Below are positions 1 to 8,187 of a stretch of DNA of 48,340 bases, in pieces. The DNA is taken from positions 1 to 48,340 of the forward strand of contig CAZMOL010000002.1 of assembly GCA_964568045.1 (NCBI GenBank), given 5' to 3'. The first letter of the stretch is position 1; every line of letters starts with the position of its first letter. The DNA is from CAZDDA01 sp964568045. Lineage in GTDB: Bacteria > Bipolaricaulota > Bipolaricaulia > UBA7950 > UBA9294. Made by a program: the position numbers and the translations under genes. Below the pieces are notes generated by a model. The model did not search any database. It was not told the DNA's origin and saw only the letters and a program-made list of their open reading frames with translations.

Positions 1-250
1 CTAGTGCACCGGACGCCACGAAGATGAGGATAGGCAAGCTGCGCAATGAACCAGACAGTGACAGTTGTCCCGTGACCCCCAGGCCGAGCAGGAGTAGACC
101 GGCAAGGATTCCGCCGGCGAAGTTCACCAGGAGCCCCGTACGGATAGGACCGACCAGCCTTCCCAACCAGGTGTTCAGCGTCGCCTGAGTGCCGATTGCC
201 AGACCGGTGCCCACTGCGCCAACAAGTGCGACAATCATTGCCCTTTGCAT
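1..250 (-). CDS. DMT-family (DUF606/YdcZ-like) membrane transporter, N-terminal part
   Basis: The minus strand reads from an ATG at 250 to the window edge without a stop, giving about 83 residues. GGGAGG lies 4 nt before the ATG. The residues form hydrophobic helices and carry a small-residue and Asn-rich first helix (VGTGLAIGTQATLNTWLG) typical of the DUF606/YdcZ branch of the drug/metabolite transporter superfamily, followed by a Leu/Gly-rich second helix. Members are small inner-membrane proteins of about 140 residues or longer double-domain forms; the length here is unknown because the gene leaves the window. It follows ogt on the same strand after about 130 nt. The transported compound cannot be predicted. 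Confidence 0.6.
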   Translation of the reverse strand, partial: MQRAMIVALVGAVGTGLAIGTQATLNTWLGRLVGPIRTGLLVNFAGGILAGLLLLGLGVTGQLSLSGSLRSLPILIFVASGAL

Positions 251-380
251 GCTACCTCCCGACATACGTGTACCTAATTCTATCCTGATCAGCTCGGTCC
301 GGAAGGAGGGCAGGAATCCTCGCCTGCTCGCCGATCCAGACTGCGAGGTGCCAATCAAAGATCGGTCACAAGCCCAAGTG

Positions 381-938
381 CTAGTAGTAGACCCGCCTCA
401 TCAGAGCCTTCTCCGTTAGCGAGAACTCTATCCCCTCAAGCTCAAGCAACGCACGCTTCAGCTTTCGCCCACCCTGATATCCTCCAAGCTGCCCGCCTGC
501 TCTGATCGCCCGGTGACACGGGATGATGATCGGAAAGGGATTTTCAGCAAGGGCTCTCCCCACTGCCCGTGCACCCCCAGGAATTCCCAAACTGCTGGCA
601 ATACGTCCGTAGGTACTCACCCACCCTCGCGGTATCTTGTGCTCGGCGAGAAGGACGCGCTGTTGAAACGAAGAGCACCGCTCCAGTGCAACCATTCCCA
701 ACTCGAAATCCACAGTCTCTCCTTCCAGAAACGCCTGCATTCGTTCTCCCAGTTCCGCGATCGAAGGATTTGAACGAGGTTGAGCACCCACAAACGCTGC
801 CTGCACAAGCGCCTCCACCGGAGTCTGTGGCACGGGAAGAAACACCCGCAGTAACCTTGGCCCCTCCACAGTCCCCTGCCAGACGATGCCGAGTGCGCCG
901 AAGGCAGAACGCTGCAACACGTAGCGAACTGGTGCCAT
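381..938 (-). CDS. ogt: Methylated-DNA--[protein]-cysteine S-methyltransferase
   Basis: This 185-residue protein is a suicide DNA-repair enzyme that moves the alkyl group from O6-methylguanine to its own cysteine. The family's active-site motif is present as IIPCHRAIRAGGQLGGYQGG near residues 140-160, with the acceptor Cys in PCHR. The preceding helix (RGWVSTYGRIASSLG, then ARAVGRALAENPFP) is the DNA-binding part of the MGMT C-terminal domain, and a weaker N-terminal ribonuclease-like domain precedes it. The ATG at 938 was chosen because GAGGGA sits 6 nt upstream and the length then matches the family; longer in-frame starts at 962 and 1028 exist but have poorer sites. It lies in a minus-strand row with the cupin gene upstream and the DMT transporter downstream. 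Confidence 0.93.
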   Translation of the reverse strand: MAPVRYVLQRSAFGALGIVWQGTVEGPRLLRVFLPVPQTPVEALVQAAFVGAQPRSNPSIAELGERMQAFLEGETVDFELGMVALERCSSFQQRVLLAEHKIPRGWVSTYGRIASSLGIPGGARAVGRALAENPFPIIIPCHRAIRAGGQLGGYQGGRKLKRALLELEGIEFSLTEKALMRRVYY

Positions 939-1136
939 GCTTGTTCCCTCACGAGTGGTCATTGCCGCAGTATCCTCACGTGTCTCGCCATCGCACACCT
1001 GCACCAAGCTACTCCTGGGAGGAGACAAGAACCTCGCATAAGAGTGAGCACCTCTATCAACTTGTGACTGTCGTTACAAAAGATACTCACGTGGACGTCA
1101 GCTTGAGGCGACGGGCCGGTATTGCCAGGAATTTAC

Positions 1137-1454
1137 CTAGCGGTACTCCTCGCGGGGCGGAGAGAAGACCTCCACAGCCAAGGCATCCTCCAGGATTCGA
1201 TAGCTGTGGGGCGCATCTCCAGGGATCACGTAGCTGTCGTCCGGCTCGATCAGCGTCGACTTGCCGGCAATGGTCAACTCAAACCGACCTTGGACGCAGT
1301 AGCCGGCCTGCTCGTGAGGATGAGAATGCGTTCCCACTTCCTGGCCCTTCTTGAAGGTCATCAGGGTGACCATCATCCGTTCTCCGGTTGCCCCGACCAG
1401 GAACTCCACCCCTTTGAAGCCGCGTTTCTTCCTCTCCGTTGCCTGTACGATCAT
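1137..1454 (-). CDS. Small single-domain cupin protein
   Basis: This 105-residue protein is one conserved beta-barrel (cupin_2). Cupin motif 1 is visible around residues 40-60 as GTHSHPHEQAGYCVQGRFEL, giving the His, His, Glu metal ligands, and motif 2 as VIPGDAPHSYRILED around residues 80-95 with the last His ligand. Such proteins bind a metal ion and serve as small isomerases, dioxygenases or ligand sensors; the substrate cannot be told from sequence. AGGAGG lies 5 nt before the ATG at 1454. The gene starts 20 nt after the stop of the PhzF remnant and appears to have belonged to the same minus-strand operon. Confidence 0.85.
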   Translation of the reverse strand: MIVQATERKKRGFKGVEFLVGATGERMMVTLMTFKKGQEVGTHSHPHEQAGYCVQGRFELTIAGKSTLIEPDDSYVIPGDAPHSYRILEDALAVEVFSPPREEYR

Positions 1455-1474
1455 CGAAGCCTCCTGTTCTAGAA

Positions 1475-1692
1475 TCAAACTACACCTTCTGCAACAAGCA
1501 CCACTTGCCCACCCACTCGCACGGCAGTGGCCTCATCCCTCTCGCGGCCCACCTCGACGAACAGCGTGCTCGGCCGACCAATCTCCGCGCCCTGCTCACT
1601 GGCGATGTGCGTTGCCGGATCGGCCAGTGGAATGGCACGGTGATGAACGCGACGTACGCGCCCAGGGCGCCGTTGGCGCTACCGACTAACCA
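1475..1692 (-). pseudogene. C-terminal remnant of a PhzF-family isomerase
   Basis: Read on the minus strand, about 75 residues match the C-terminal end of PhzF-family proteins. The remnant starts at VGSANGALGAYV (family motif GSAxGALGAYL), then continues in a neighbouring frame through AIPLADPATHIASEQG, AEIGRPSTLFVEV and VRVGGQVVLVAEGVV to a TGA at 1475-1477. A single-base frameshift near 1635-1645 joins the two parts. The EQGxxxGRPS and VGGxxVxVxxG signatures are diagnostic. The N-terminal two-thirds is absent: the sequence before VGSA runs directly into the stop of the ABC permease at 1711. The missing N-terminus is found at the far right edge of the catabolic block (35812-36020). The frameshift could be a sequencing error, but the truncation is not. 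Confidence 0.75.
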
Positions 1693-1710
1693 GCTATGCC
1701 AAGAGGCTAC

Positions 1711-2736
1711 TTATGCCCTTCGTACCACGCGCGAAGCAGCAATCGCTAGCACCAAGACAGCGCCTTGGATGACGTACTGAAGGTAGAATGGAATCCCTAA
1801 GACAACCAGGCCATTATTCAGAACACCGATAAACAATACTCCAACTAATGTCCCGGCAACGTGGAATCGTCCTCCATGGAACGTGGCAGCACCGAGAAAG
1901 ACGGCCGCAAAGGCATTAAGCAGAAGGCCTTCACCTGCTCGCGGTTGCCCAGATGAGAGACGTGCGGCAAGAAGTATCCCGGTCAACGAGGCAAGAACGG
2001 CTGAGATCATGAATCCCACCAAGCGTATTCGTACGGCGCTGATGCCTGAGTATCGAGAAGCAATCGGGTTCCCCCCTACGGCGTACACCTTCTTTCCGAA
2101 TGAGGAATGGTTGATGACGGCGTAGAAGACTAGAAAGATGAAGAGCATGTAGTACACGAGGTAGGGTACACTGAGGAAGGTCCCACGCGCTAGATTTACA
2201 AAGGCTCGCGGAATGCCCGAGTAGAGAGAATAACCGCCCGTATACCATAAGGTGAGACCCCGAAGCATGGTTTGCACGGCCAATGTGACGATAAAGGGAG
2301 AAATCCCCACCACGGCTGAAAAGAAGCCATTGACAAGCCCAACACCGACTGCCATGGATAGAACAGCCACGATGGCTACCCACATGTTGATAAGGGGGAG
2401 CAACGAAGCGATAAGCACTCCGCTCCAAGTTGCCACAGCGGCGATAGAGAGATCAAAATCGCCCAAGATCAGGCAAACGGTCAGTCCCGTTGAAATGATG
2501 CCCAGAAGCGCAATCTGCTTTAAGATCGCGATGAGGTTTCCTAACGAAGGGAAGATTCCTGGGCGCAGGATAGAGAAGATCGTGAATAGCAAAAGCAAGA
2601 CGGCAATGATTCCATACCGTCTCAAGATAGGAATCATTCTTTCTGCTATCTCGTGGGGTATTCTCGCCCGCTTCTTATGACTGCCTGTCAAGTCTATCCT
2701 CCCATTTCTATCCGGGCTCCCGAGCTCCCACTCCAC
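1711..2736 (-). CDS. Sugar ABC transporter permease (RbsC-like), second of the pair
   Basis: This 341-residue inner-membrane protein belongs to the RbsC/XylH permease family of CUT2 sugar importers. About eight to ten hydrophobic helices are visible. Family signatures include LGDFDLSIAAVATWSGV (helix-2 region), GVGLVNGFFSAVVGISPFIVTLA, and the cytoplasmic GGNPIASRYSGISAVRIRL loop that contacts the ATPase. The track start is a GTG at 2736 with a poor ribosome site, 3 nt after the stop of the first permease, so translational coupling is likely. An internal ATG at 2637 is an alternative start. It is the last gene of operon 1 and abuts the PhzF remnant. Two different permeases in one CUT2 importer are less usual than a homodimer and imply a heterodimeric channel. 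Confidence 0.88.
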   Translation of the reverse strand: MEWELGSPDRNGRIDLTGSHKKRARIPHEIAERMIPILRRYGIIAVLLLLFTIFSILRPGIFPSLGNLIAILKQIALLGIISTGLTVCLILGDFDLSIAAVATWSGVLIASLLPLINMWVAIVAVLSMAVGVGLVNGFFSAVVGISPFIVTLAVQTMLRGLTLWYTGGYSLYSGIPRAFVNLARGTFLSVPYLVYYMLFIFLVFYAVINHSSFGKKVYAVGGNPIASRYSGISAVRIRLVGFMISAVLASLTGILLAARLSSGQPRAGEGLLLNAFAAVFLGAATFHGGRFHVAGTLVGVLFIGVLNNGLVVLGIPFYLQYVIQGAVLVLAIAASRVVRRA

Positions 2737-2739
2737 ATA

Positions 2740-3732
2740 TCATCTCTTCTGTCTAAAGAATCCTTTCCATAAGCCTGCCGCTGTTACGGCTGCAATCAAG
2801 ATGGCTCCCTGAGCAACTAACTGCAGATGGTAAGGCACGTCGAGCAGAGTGAATCCGTTAAAAAGCGTTCCCATGATGAGGACTCCGATCAATGTACCGA
2901 TAATATGGAACTGCCCTATTTTGATCGATGCGGCTCCGAGGAAGACTGCTGTGAACGCGTCGAATAGGAAGCGATCTCCGATGGTTGGTTCAGCCAAGCC
3001 TAAACGGGCAACGAGGAGTACCCCGGTCAGTCCGGCAAGAAAACCGGATGTCATGAATCCGAGAATCTTAAGCTTCTGAATGGGAATACCCCCGAAACGT
3101 GCCGCTTCCGGGTTCCCCCCCACCGCATACATGTGCCTTCCGGTAGAGGTGTGATTGAGGAAAAGGTGGAGTAGCACCAGGACACCGATCATGAAAAAGA
3201 CAAGGTAGGGGATGTGCAGGAAGGTTCCTTTGCCAATTATCAGGAACCCTTTGGGGATACCACTATACAGGATCGACCCGCTTCCGCTTGTGTACCAATA
3301 ACTGAACCCGGTGAGGATTGTCATGCTCCCCAGGGTTGCCATAAACGAGGAGACACCTAAGGTAGCGATGACTAATCCATTTACCAAGCCGATCCCAGTG
3401 CAGATCACAATGACAATGGGTACTGCAAGCACAGGATGCATATTCGGGAGAAAGCCAGCGGTTAACACTGCCCCCAGTGTGGCGATCGCGCCAATAGAGA
3501 GGTCAAACTCGTTCATTACCAGGCAGATCGTCAACCCTGCAGAGCAGATTCCAAGAAGCGAGATCTGGTTCAGGATATTCAGAAGATTACGTGGGGTTGG
3601 GAAAATGGCCGGTTTAAGGGTCGTGAATACGGCAACAAGGAGAAACAGACCGATCAACGTACCGAATCGTCCAAACGTGATCCACACTGCCTTGGTGTCA
3701 AGAGCGATTAGGAGTTTGCGTTGTCGTGGCAT
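2740..3732 (-). CDS. Sugar ABC transporter permease (RbsC-like), first of the pair
   Basis: This 330-residue protein is a second RbsC-type permease, paralogous to its downstream neighbour. It shows the same landmarks: MNEFDLSIGAIATLGAV, GIGLVNGLVIATLGVSSFM, and the coupling loop GGNPEAARFGGIPIQKLK. The N-terminus is short and basic before the first helix, as expected for an inner-membrane permease. The ATG at 3732 follows the ATPase stop by 3 nt, and the next permease follows by 3 nt, so the three genes are tightly coupled. Its likely role is to form a membrane channel with the second permease, energised by the ATPase and fed by the binding protein at 5362-6321. Confidence 0.9.
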   Translation of the reverse strand: MPRQRKLLIALDTKAVWITFGRFGTLIGLFLLVAVFTTLKPAIFPTPRNLLNILNQISLLGICSAGLTICLVMNEFDLSIGAIATLGAVLTAGFLPNMHPVLAVPIVIVICTGIGLVNGLVIATLGVSSFMATLGSMTILTGFSYWYTSGSGSILYSGIPKGFLIIGKGTFLHIPYLVFFMIGVLVLLHLFLNHTSTGRHMYAVGGNPEAARFGGIPIQKLKILGFMTSGFLAGLTGVLLVARLGLAEPTIGDRFLFDAFTAVFLGAASIKIGQFHIIGTLIGVLIMGTLFNGFTLLDVPYHLQLVAQGAILIAAVTAAGLWKGFFRQKR

Positions 3733-3735
3733 CGT

Positions 3736-5256
3736 TTAACTTTCGTAGCAGCACTCCATGACCTTGCTCGGAGTAAGGTTCGTATCTTCAAGCTCTGTGA
3801 CCAAACAGCCTTTCCGCATGATGAGAACTCGGTTACAAACTCCGGCCAGTTCTTCGACTTCCGATGAGATAAAGAGGATCGCGTTTCCAGAAGCGGCAAG
3901 CTTTCGAACGAGTCGATATATCTCCGCTTTTGTCGACACATCGATACCTCTTGTAGGCTCGTTCAGGATCAGCAAGCGAGGAGTTCGTAGAAGCCATTTT
4001 GCCAGCACGACTTTCTGCTGATTTCCACCACTTAGGTAGCGAACCTGCTGATTGGGGCCGGTAGCCCGAATGTCTAACAACTCCATCTGTTTCCTCGTCT
4101 CACTGCGGCTTTTTCTGTAGTTGATGAGCCGAGAAATTGGATCCAGTACGAAACGATCCAAGCTCGGAAGGATGATATTCTCCCACAGCTTCATTTCAGT
4201 GACCAGCCCTTGACTTCGTCGTTCTTCCGGAACCAGGGCGATACCTCGTGTAATTGCATGGTGTGTCGATCGAGGCATGTATGATTTCCCGTTCACACGG
4301 ATCTTTTCCCCTTGGAATCGCACACGACTCGCACCAAAAAGGATGTCGGCCAAAGCACTCTGTCCTGCCCCCAATAAACCGGTCAGGCCAACGACTTCGC
4401 CCTCTCTGACAGAGAGGGTGACGTCTTGAAGTCGTCGGTCAATCGTGGTCAATCCCTCGATCTCCAAAACCGTTTCACGCTCTCCTTCCCAGGGTTCTTT
4501 GGCAGGAAAGAGATCCTGAGGTTTTCCTCCGACTATCAACTGGACAAGCTTGCTGAGGTCTACATCAGAGCCGATGAGTGTTCCAACTTTCCTTCCGTCC
4601 TTGAGGACAGTGATGCGTTGCGCAAGCTCAAACACCTCCTCAAGTCGATGTGAGATGTAGATCACGGAAGTGCCTTTGGCGGCCAGTGATCGAACCAATT
4701 GAAATAGCTCCTGAACCTCTTTACGCGTGAGAGACGAGGTTGGCTCGTCCATTACCAGAACCTTGCCCTGGGAGTAAAGCGCGCGCGCGATGGCGACCAT
4801 CCACTGTTCGCCCACAGTCAGTTCTTGAACGGATCGCTTTGGATCGATAGAGATCCCTAGATTCTCGAGGAGATTACGCACGTGTGCGTTTAGAGCCTGC
4901 CAGCGGATGAAACGAGTTTTTTTTCGCAACGGATAAGGATCTCCCAGCACGATGTTCTCTGCTACGTTAAACTGGGGAATGAGATTCAGCTCTTGATGTA
5001 TGAAACGCATTCCCAGATCATGAGACTTTCTTGGTGTGAGGTGATCGATTGGTCTGCCACCGATTACGATCTTGCCCTTATCTTTTGCATAGATCCCAGC
5101 CAGCACCTTGACCAGGGTTGATTTTCCTGCACCATTTTGTCCCACCAGGGCATGAATCTCACCCATTCGTAGATCGAAGTCGACATCCTGCAAAGCCACG
5201 GTGCCGGGAAATGTCTTGGTGATACCACGCAACTCCATGATCAGCTTGTTCATCAT
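3736..5256 (-). CDS. Sugar ABC transporter ATP-binding protein (RbsA/MglA type)
   Basis: This protein of about 506 residues has two fused nucleotide-binding domains, as in the CUT2 family. Domain 1 has Walker A GQNGAGKST, a degenerate signature (LTVGEQ) and Walker B VLVMDEPTSSL. Domain 2 has a Walker A without lysine (GLLGAGQSAL), an intact signature LSGGNQQKV and a Walker B written LLILNEPTRGID, with Asn where Asp is usual. This split of functions is normal for RbsA-like ATPases, where one site is weak. The ATG-ATG at 5256/5253 was chosen because AAGG lies just upstream and the family N-terminus (LRGITKTFPGTVAL) follows at once; the open frame extends to 5352 through the hairpin that precedes the gene. 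It follows the binding-protein gene of operon 1. Confidence 0.92.
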   Translation of the reverse strand: MMNKLIMELRGITKTFPGTVALQDVDFDLRMGEIHALVGQNGAGKSTLVKVLAGIYAKDKGKIVIGGRPIDHLTPRKSHDLGMRFIHQELNLIPQFNVAENIVLGDPYPLRKKTRFIRWQALNAHVRNLLENLGISIDPKRSVQELTVGEQWMVAIARALYSQGKVLVMDEPTSSLTRKEVQELFQLVRSLAAKGTSVIYISHRLEEVFELAQRITVLKDGRKVGTLIGSDVDLSKLVQLIVGGKPQDLFPAKEPWEGERETVLEIEGLTTIDRRLQDVTLSVREGEVVGLTGLLGAGQSALADILFGASRVRFQGEKIRVNGKSYMPRSTHHAITRGIALVPEERRSQGLVTEMKLWENIILPSLDRFVLDPISRLINYRKSRSETRKQMELLDIRATGPNQQVRYLSGGNQQKVVLAKWLLRTPRLLILNEPTRGIDVSTKAEIYRLVRKLAASGNAILFISSEVEELAGVCNRVLIMRKGCLVTELEDTNLTPSKVMECCYES

Positions 5257-5314
5257 TGAGCCTTGCATGCTAACCGATTGGTACATTGTACTTATTCGGC
5301 TGCCGGAAACATAC

Positions 5315-5350
5315 GGAAAGGGGCTTTGCCATTGCGTAAAGCCCCTTTCC
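5315..5350 (-). terminator. 13-bp perfect hairpin between binding protein and ATPase
   Basis: The arms at 5315-5327 and 5338-5350 are perfect inverted repeats (GGAAAGGGGCTTT and its complement) around a 10-nt loop. The hairpin begins 12 nt after the stop of the binding-protein gene and ends about 60 nt before the ATPase start. There is no clear U-run on the minus strand. It is best read as a leaky terminator or an mRNA-stabilising structure that raises binding-protein levels over the ATPase and permeases, a common arrangement in sugar ABC operons. Confidence 0.7.
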
Positions 5351-5361
5351 AACGTGTCGGT

Positions 5362-6321
5362 TTACTTTGGCTCGTCCGGCATGCCAGCTGCCATCCATTC
5401 GCTATAGTACCAGCCAGCGGGAGGACAGTTGTATGCGGTGACGATCGGTATATCGATGTAGAACTGCTGTTGCGCAGGTGGTAGACCTTGCCAGAGTCGC
5501 TCCTGCAGCTCCGTCACTGCCAGGGTTGCTCCTTGTTCCCAGTCAGGAGCGATGGTCATCTTGAATGGCCCACCGCTGCGGATTGCATCAAAGGTGGATA
5601 GGTTTCCATCGATGCCAACACATACGATGTCATCCCGCCCTTCGGCAATAACCGCCTGAACAGCGCCCATCGTCAGTTCGTCCCATGCACCCCATACCCC
5701 ATCGATCTCGGGGTGGGCCAACAGGATGTTCTCCATGGCAGCGCGGCAGTCCTCACCGGCACCGGGGAACTTGGCGACGTGGCTGGCCACAACACTGATG
5801 TTTGGATACTCGGGGAGCATCGCTTCTAACATAGCGTACCGCTGACGCGGGCAGGGAACCTGGTCCCAATGCAGTACGGCGATTTCACCTTCCCGACCAA
5901 GGGTATCGAACAACCACTGGGTCATCTTGACTCCACCTTCGAAGTCACTCATTCCCACGTCGAAGGTTTGTCCTTGTCCACAACCGTATCCCGTCGTGAT
6001 GAGTGGAATCCCGGCCGCTTCGCAGGCCTCGGCTAACTCGCCGATGGAGCCAGCAGGCGGGAAGAAGATGTGTATGGCGTCTACTCCCATTTGGACCCAG
6101 GTGAGTGCGGCATCGATGACCTTCTGCATGTCACCGCCCCCGTCCACGGTCAGTATCTCCCAACCGTTGGCCTCGCCTACTCGTCTCCATTCATTGGCCA
6201 ACCGGCTGGGCACCGGACTGGAAAGGCCTTGCGCTCCAACTCCGATCGTTCTCTCTGCGGCAAAAACCGCCAGAGGAAGCAGAGCAATCAACAGCATAAC
6301 AAAACCAATTCTCTTACACAT
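5362..6321 (-). CDS. Periplasmic sugar-binding protein of ABC transporter 1
   Basis: This 319-residue protein starts with a signal peptide (basic MCKRIG, then a hydrophobic stretch ending LAVFAA) cleaved near residue 21. No lipobox cysteine follows, so it should be a free periplasmic protein. The mature part has the two-lobed periplasmic-binding-protein/LacI fold: an early SSPVPSRLANEW segment, DGGGDMQKVIDAALTWVQMG with AIHIFFPPAGSIGEL, then PLITTGYG, and in the second lobe GVWGAWDELTMGAVQAV and VCVGIDGN. Several aromatics suit sugar stacking. GGAGG lies 6 nt before the ATG. It sits between the kinase gene and the ATPase of operon 1. The ligand is unknown; an autoinducer-2 binding role is not supported. 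Confidence 0.9.
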   Translation of the reverse strand: MCKRIGFVMLLIALLPLAVFAAERTIGVGAQGLSSPVPSRLANEWRRVGEANGWEILTVDGGGDMQKVIDAALTWVQMGVDAIHIFFPPAGSIGELAEACEAAGIPLITTGYGCGQGQTFDVGMSDFEGGVKMTQWLFDTLGREGEIAVLHWDQVPCPRQRYAMLEAMLPEYPNISVVASHVAKFPGAGEDCRAAMENILLAHPEIDGVWGAWDELTMGAVQAVIAEGRDDIVCVGIDGNLSTFDAIRSGGPFKMTIAPDWEQGATLAVTELQERLWQGLPPAQQQFYIDIPIVTAYNCPPAGWYYSEWMAAGMPDEPK

Positions 6322-6451
6322 TCAGAACCTCCTTACACAATCTCCTAAGTTTCCTAGACCGTTGATACCATTTCGGCGTTTTTTCTCTTCCGCACCACCT
6401 CCTTTTGTCTTCGTGGTTTGAGAGGCGTCAATTTCTTTCTCGTCATTCTCG

Positions 6452-8163
6452 TTAAGGCCTACTAAGGGATTTAAGGAGAGCGTGTACAGCTGACGCGTGA
6501 TCGTATGCGCTTCGAAACAGCTGGAACAGAGCCTCGTATGCAGCCTGACTGTTCTTGTTCGGTGAAGTCGCTTCCTCGACCCGTATGAATCTCTTCACGG
6601 CATCATCGAATCGATCGAAAACCCCGATTCCCACACAGGCAGTCACCGCTGCTCCGAGCGAGTTGGCCTCCTGCTGTACTGAAAGGCTCAGCACTCTCTT
6701 GTTGAGAATGCTTGCAGCGATGTCACGCCACAACCGGCTTCTCGCACCACCCCCCACCATCCGGATTTCGGAGAACGGCGACCCCGCCTGTTGCTCCAGG
6801 GCCTCGCAGATTAGCCGGATGTTGAGAGTGATACCTTCCAGGACTGCGCGTATGACATCGCCTCTTGTATGGGCAAGTGAAAGTCCAAACAGGGCGCCGC
6901 GAGCATCAAGATCGTGAAAGGGGGCCCCGCCTGGGCGTAGATGCGGTAGGAAAAGCAAACCGCGTGCACCCGGCTCTGAACAGGCGGCCTCTTCATCCAT
7001 GAGGGCAAACGCATTCTGGTTGGTCTCCTCTGCCGCCCGTACTCCCTCCAATTGACAGATCTGNNNNNNNNNNNNNNNNNNNNNNNNNNNNNNNNNNNNN
7101 NNNNNNNNNNNNNNNNNNNNNNNNNNNNNNNNNNNNNNNNNNNNNNNNNNNNNNNNNNNNNNNACGCATTCTGGTTGGTCTCCTCTGCCGCCCGTACTCC
7201 CTCCAATTGACAGATCTGGTCGCGGAACCAGCCATAGACTACACCTGCGGAATAGGTGGCAAGTTGAGAGACATACATATCCGGCACCAGATGGCATAGG
7301 GTGAACGGCCGCATTTCCAGATCAAAGACGGGTTTTTGGGTGGCCATGGCTACCCAGGAGGCAGAGCCGATGTAGTTGTAAATGGTTCCCTCCTTGACGA
7401 CTCCCGCGCCTACCGCAGCGCACGGAACGTCGCCACCGCCCATTACCACTGGAATCCCTTTTGCCAATCCAGACTCGCGGGCCGCTTGAGGAGTGATTGG
7501 ACCAACCACTTTGGTGCTAGGAAGCACCTGCTCGGGAAGCTTCTTGATATCAAGCCCCAGAGCTCGAACGAGTTCATCAGCCCAGACCCGTCTTCGAATA
7601 TCGAACAATCCCGTGTTGGACGCATCTGAATAATCGGTGGCAAAGCAGCCAGTCAGCCAATGGACAAGCAAGTCCTTCGTACCGATAAACTTGTAGGTCT
7701 TTGCATATAGTTCTGGTTCGTGTTCTTTCAGCCACAGGATCTTCGCTGCCGGATACAGAGCAAGTTCGAGCCCTCCTCCTGTAGCCCGATAGAAAGCCTC
7801 CCACTTGATTGTTTTTTTGATAAATTCGGCCTGTTGTTGACTCCGACAATCGGCCCAAAGAAAAACCGTCTTTCGAAGGACATTTCCTTGAGCGTCAACG
7901 GGGACACAACCAAGCATATGGCCACTGAAGGATACTGCGGCGATCTGTTCTGGCCGGACGCGTGCTGAAGTGAGCACCGACTTTGTTGATTCCCTAAAGG
8001 CCTGTTTCCAGTCATCCGGCTTCTGTTCCGCCCAGCCAGCCCGTGGATAAGTTGTTTCGTAGGGGGAATAATGGCTAGCCAGGCGATTGCCATCGGAGTC
8101 GAACAGAACAGCCTTGTTGCCGGTGGTGCCGAAATCATGAGCCAGGATGATGTCCTGTTTCAA
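6452..8163 (-). CDS. FGGY-family carbohydrate kinase 1 (interrupted only by an assembly gap)
   Basis: This ATP-dependent sugar kinase of the xylulokinase/glycerol-kinase superfamily opens with the phosphate-binding loop AHDFGTTGNKAVLFD. The middle carries VSFSGHMLGCVPVD and GGGDVPCAAVG with the catalytic Asp; the C-terminal ATPase half carries VLEGITLNI and RMVGGGARSRLWRDI. The reading frame is broken by 100 Ns at 7064-7163 flanked by an identical 55-bp sequence. Removing the Ns and one copy leaves 1557 nt, exactly 519 codons, and the two halves then join smoothly, so the real gene encodes an intact 518-residue protein. The start is a TTG at 8163 with AGGAGGG upstream. It follows the GntR gene by 24 nt in operon 1. 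It is paralogous to the kinases at 10338 and 31138. Confidence 0.9.
7009..7218. other. Scaffold gap: 100 Ns between two copies of a 55-bp contig-end overlap
   Basis: Bases 7009-7063 and 7164-7218 are identical 55-bp sequences, separated by exactly 100 Ns (7064-7163). This is the mark of two contigs overlapping by 55 bases that were scaffolded with a default 100-N spacer instead of being merged; 55 is also a common assembler k-mer length. It is not a biological repeat. Real coordinates right of this point are probably 155 bases smaller. Confidence 0.93.
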
Positions 8164-8187
8164 CGCTCCCTCCTATGGGGGTACATC

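Noticed and set aside
569..1354. Long plus-strand open frame of 261 residues opposite ogt and cupin
   Set aside because: It is antisense to two clear genes, has Arg/Pro/Ser-rich composition without motifs and no ribosome site.
3736..5256. Walker B Asn in ATPase 1 as a sign of inactivation
   Set aside because: The second site of CUT2 ATPases is often degenerate, site 1 keeps all key residues, and NxPTRGxD forms exist in the family, so loss of function is not implied.
7064..7163. Truncated or duplicated kinase, or an insertion, at the N run
   Set aside because: The Ns are a scaffold spacer and the flanking repeat is a contig overlap; the gene is intact when merged.
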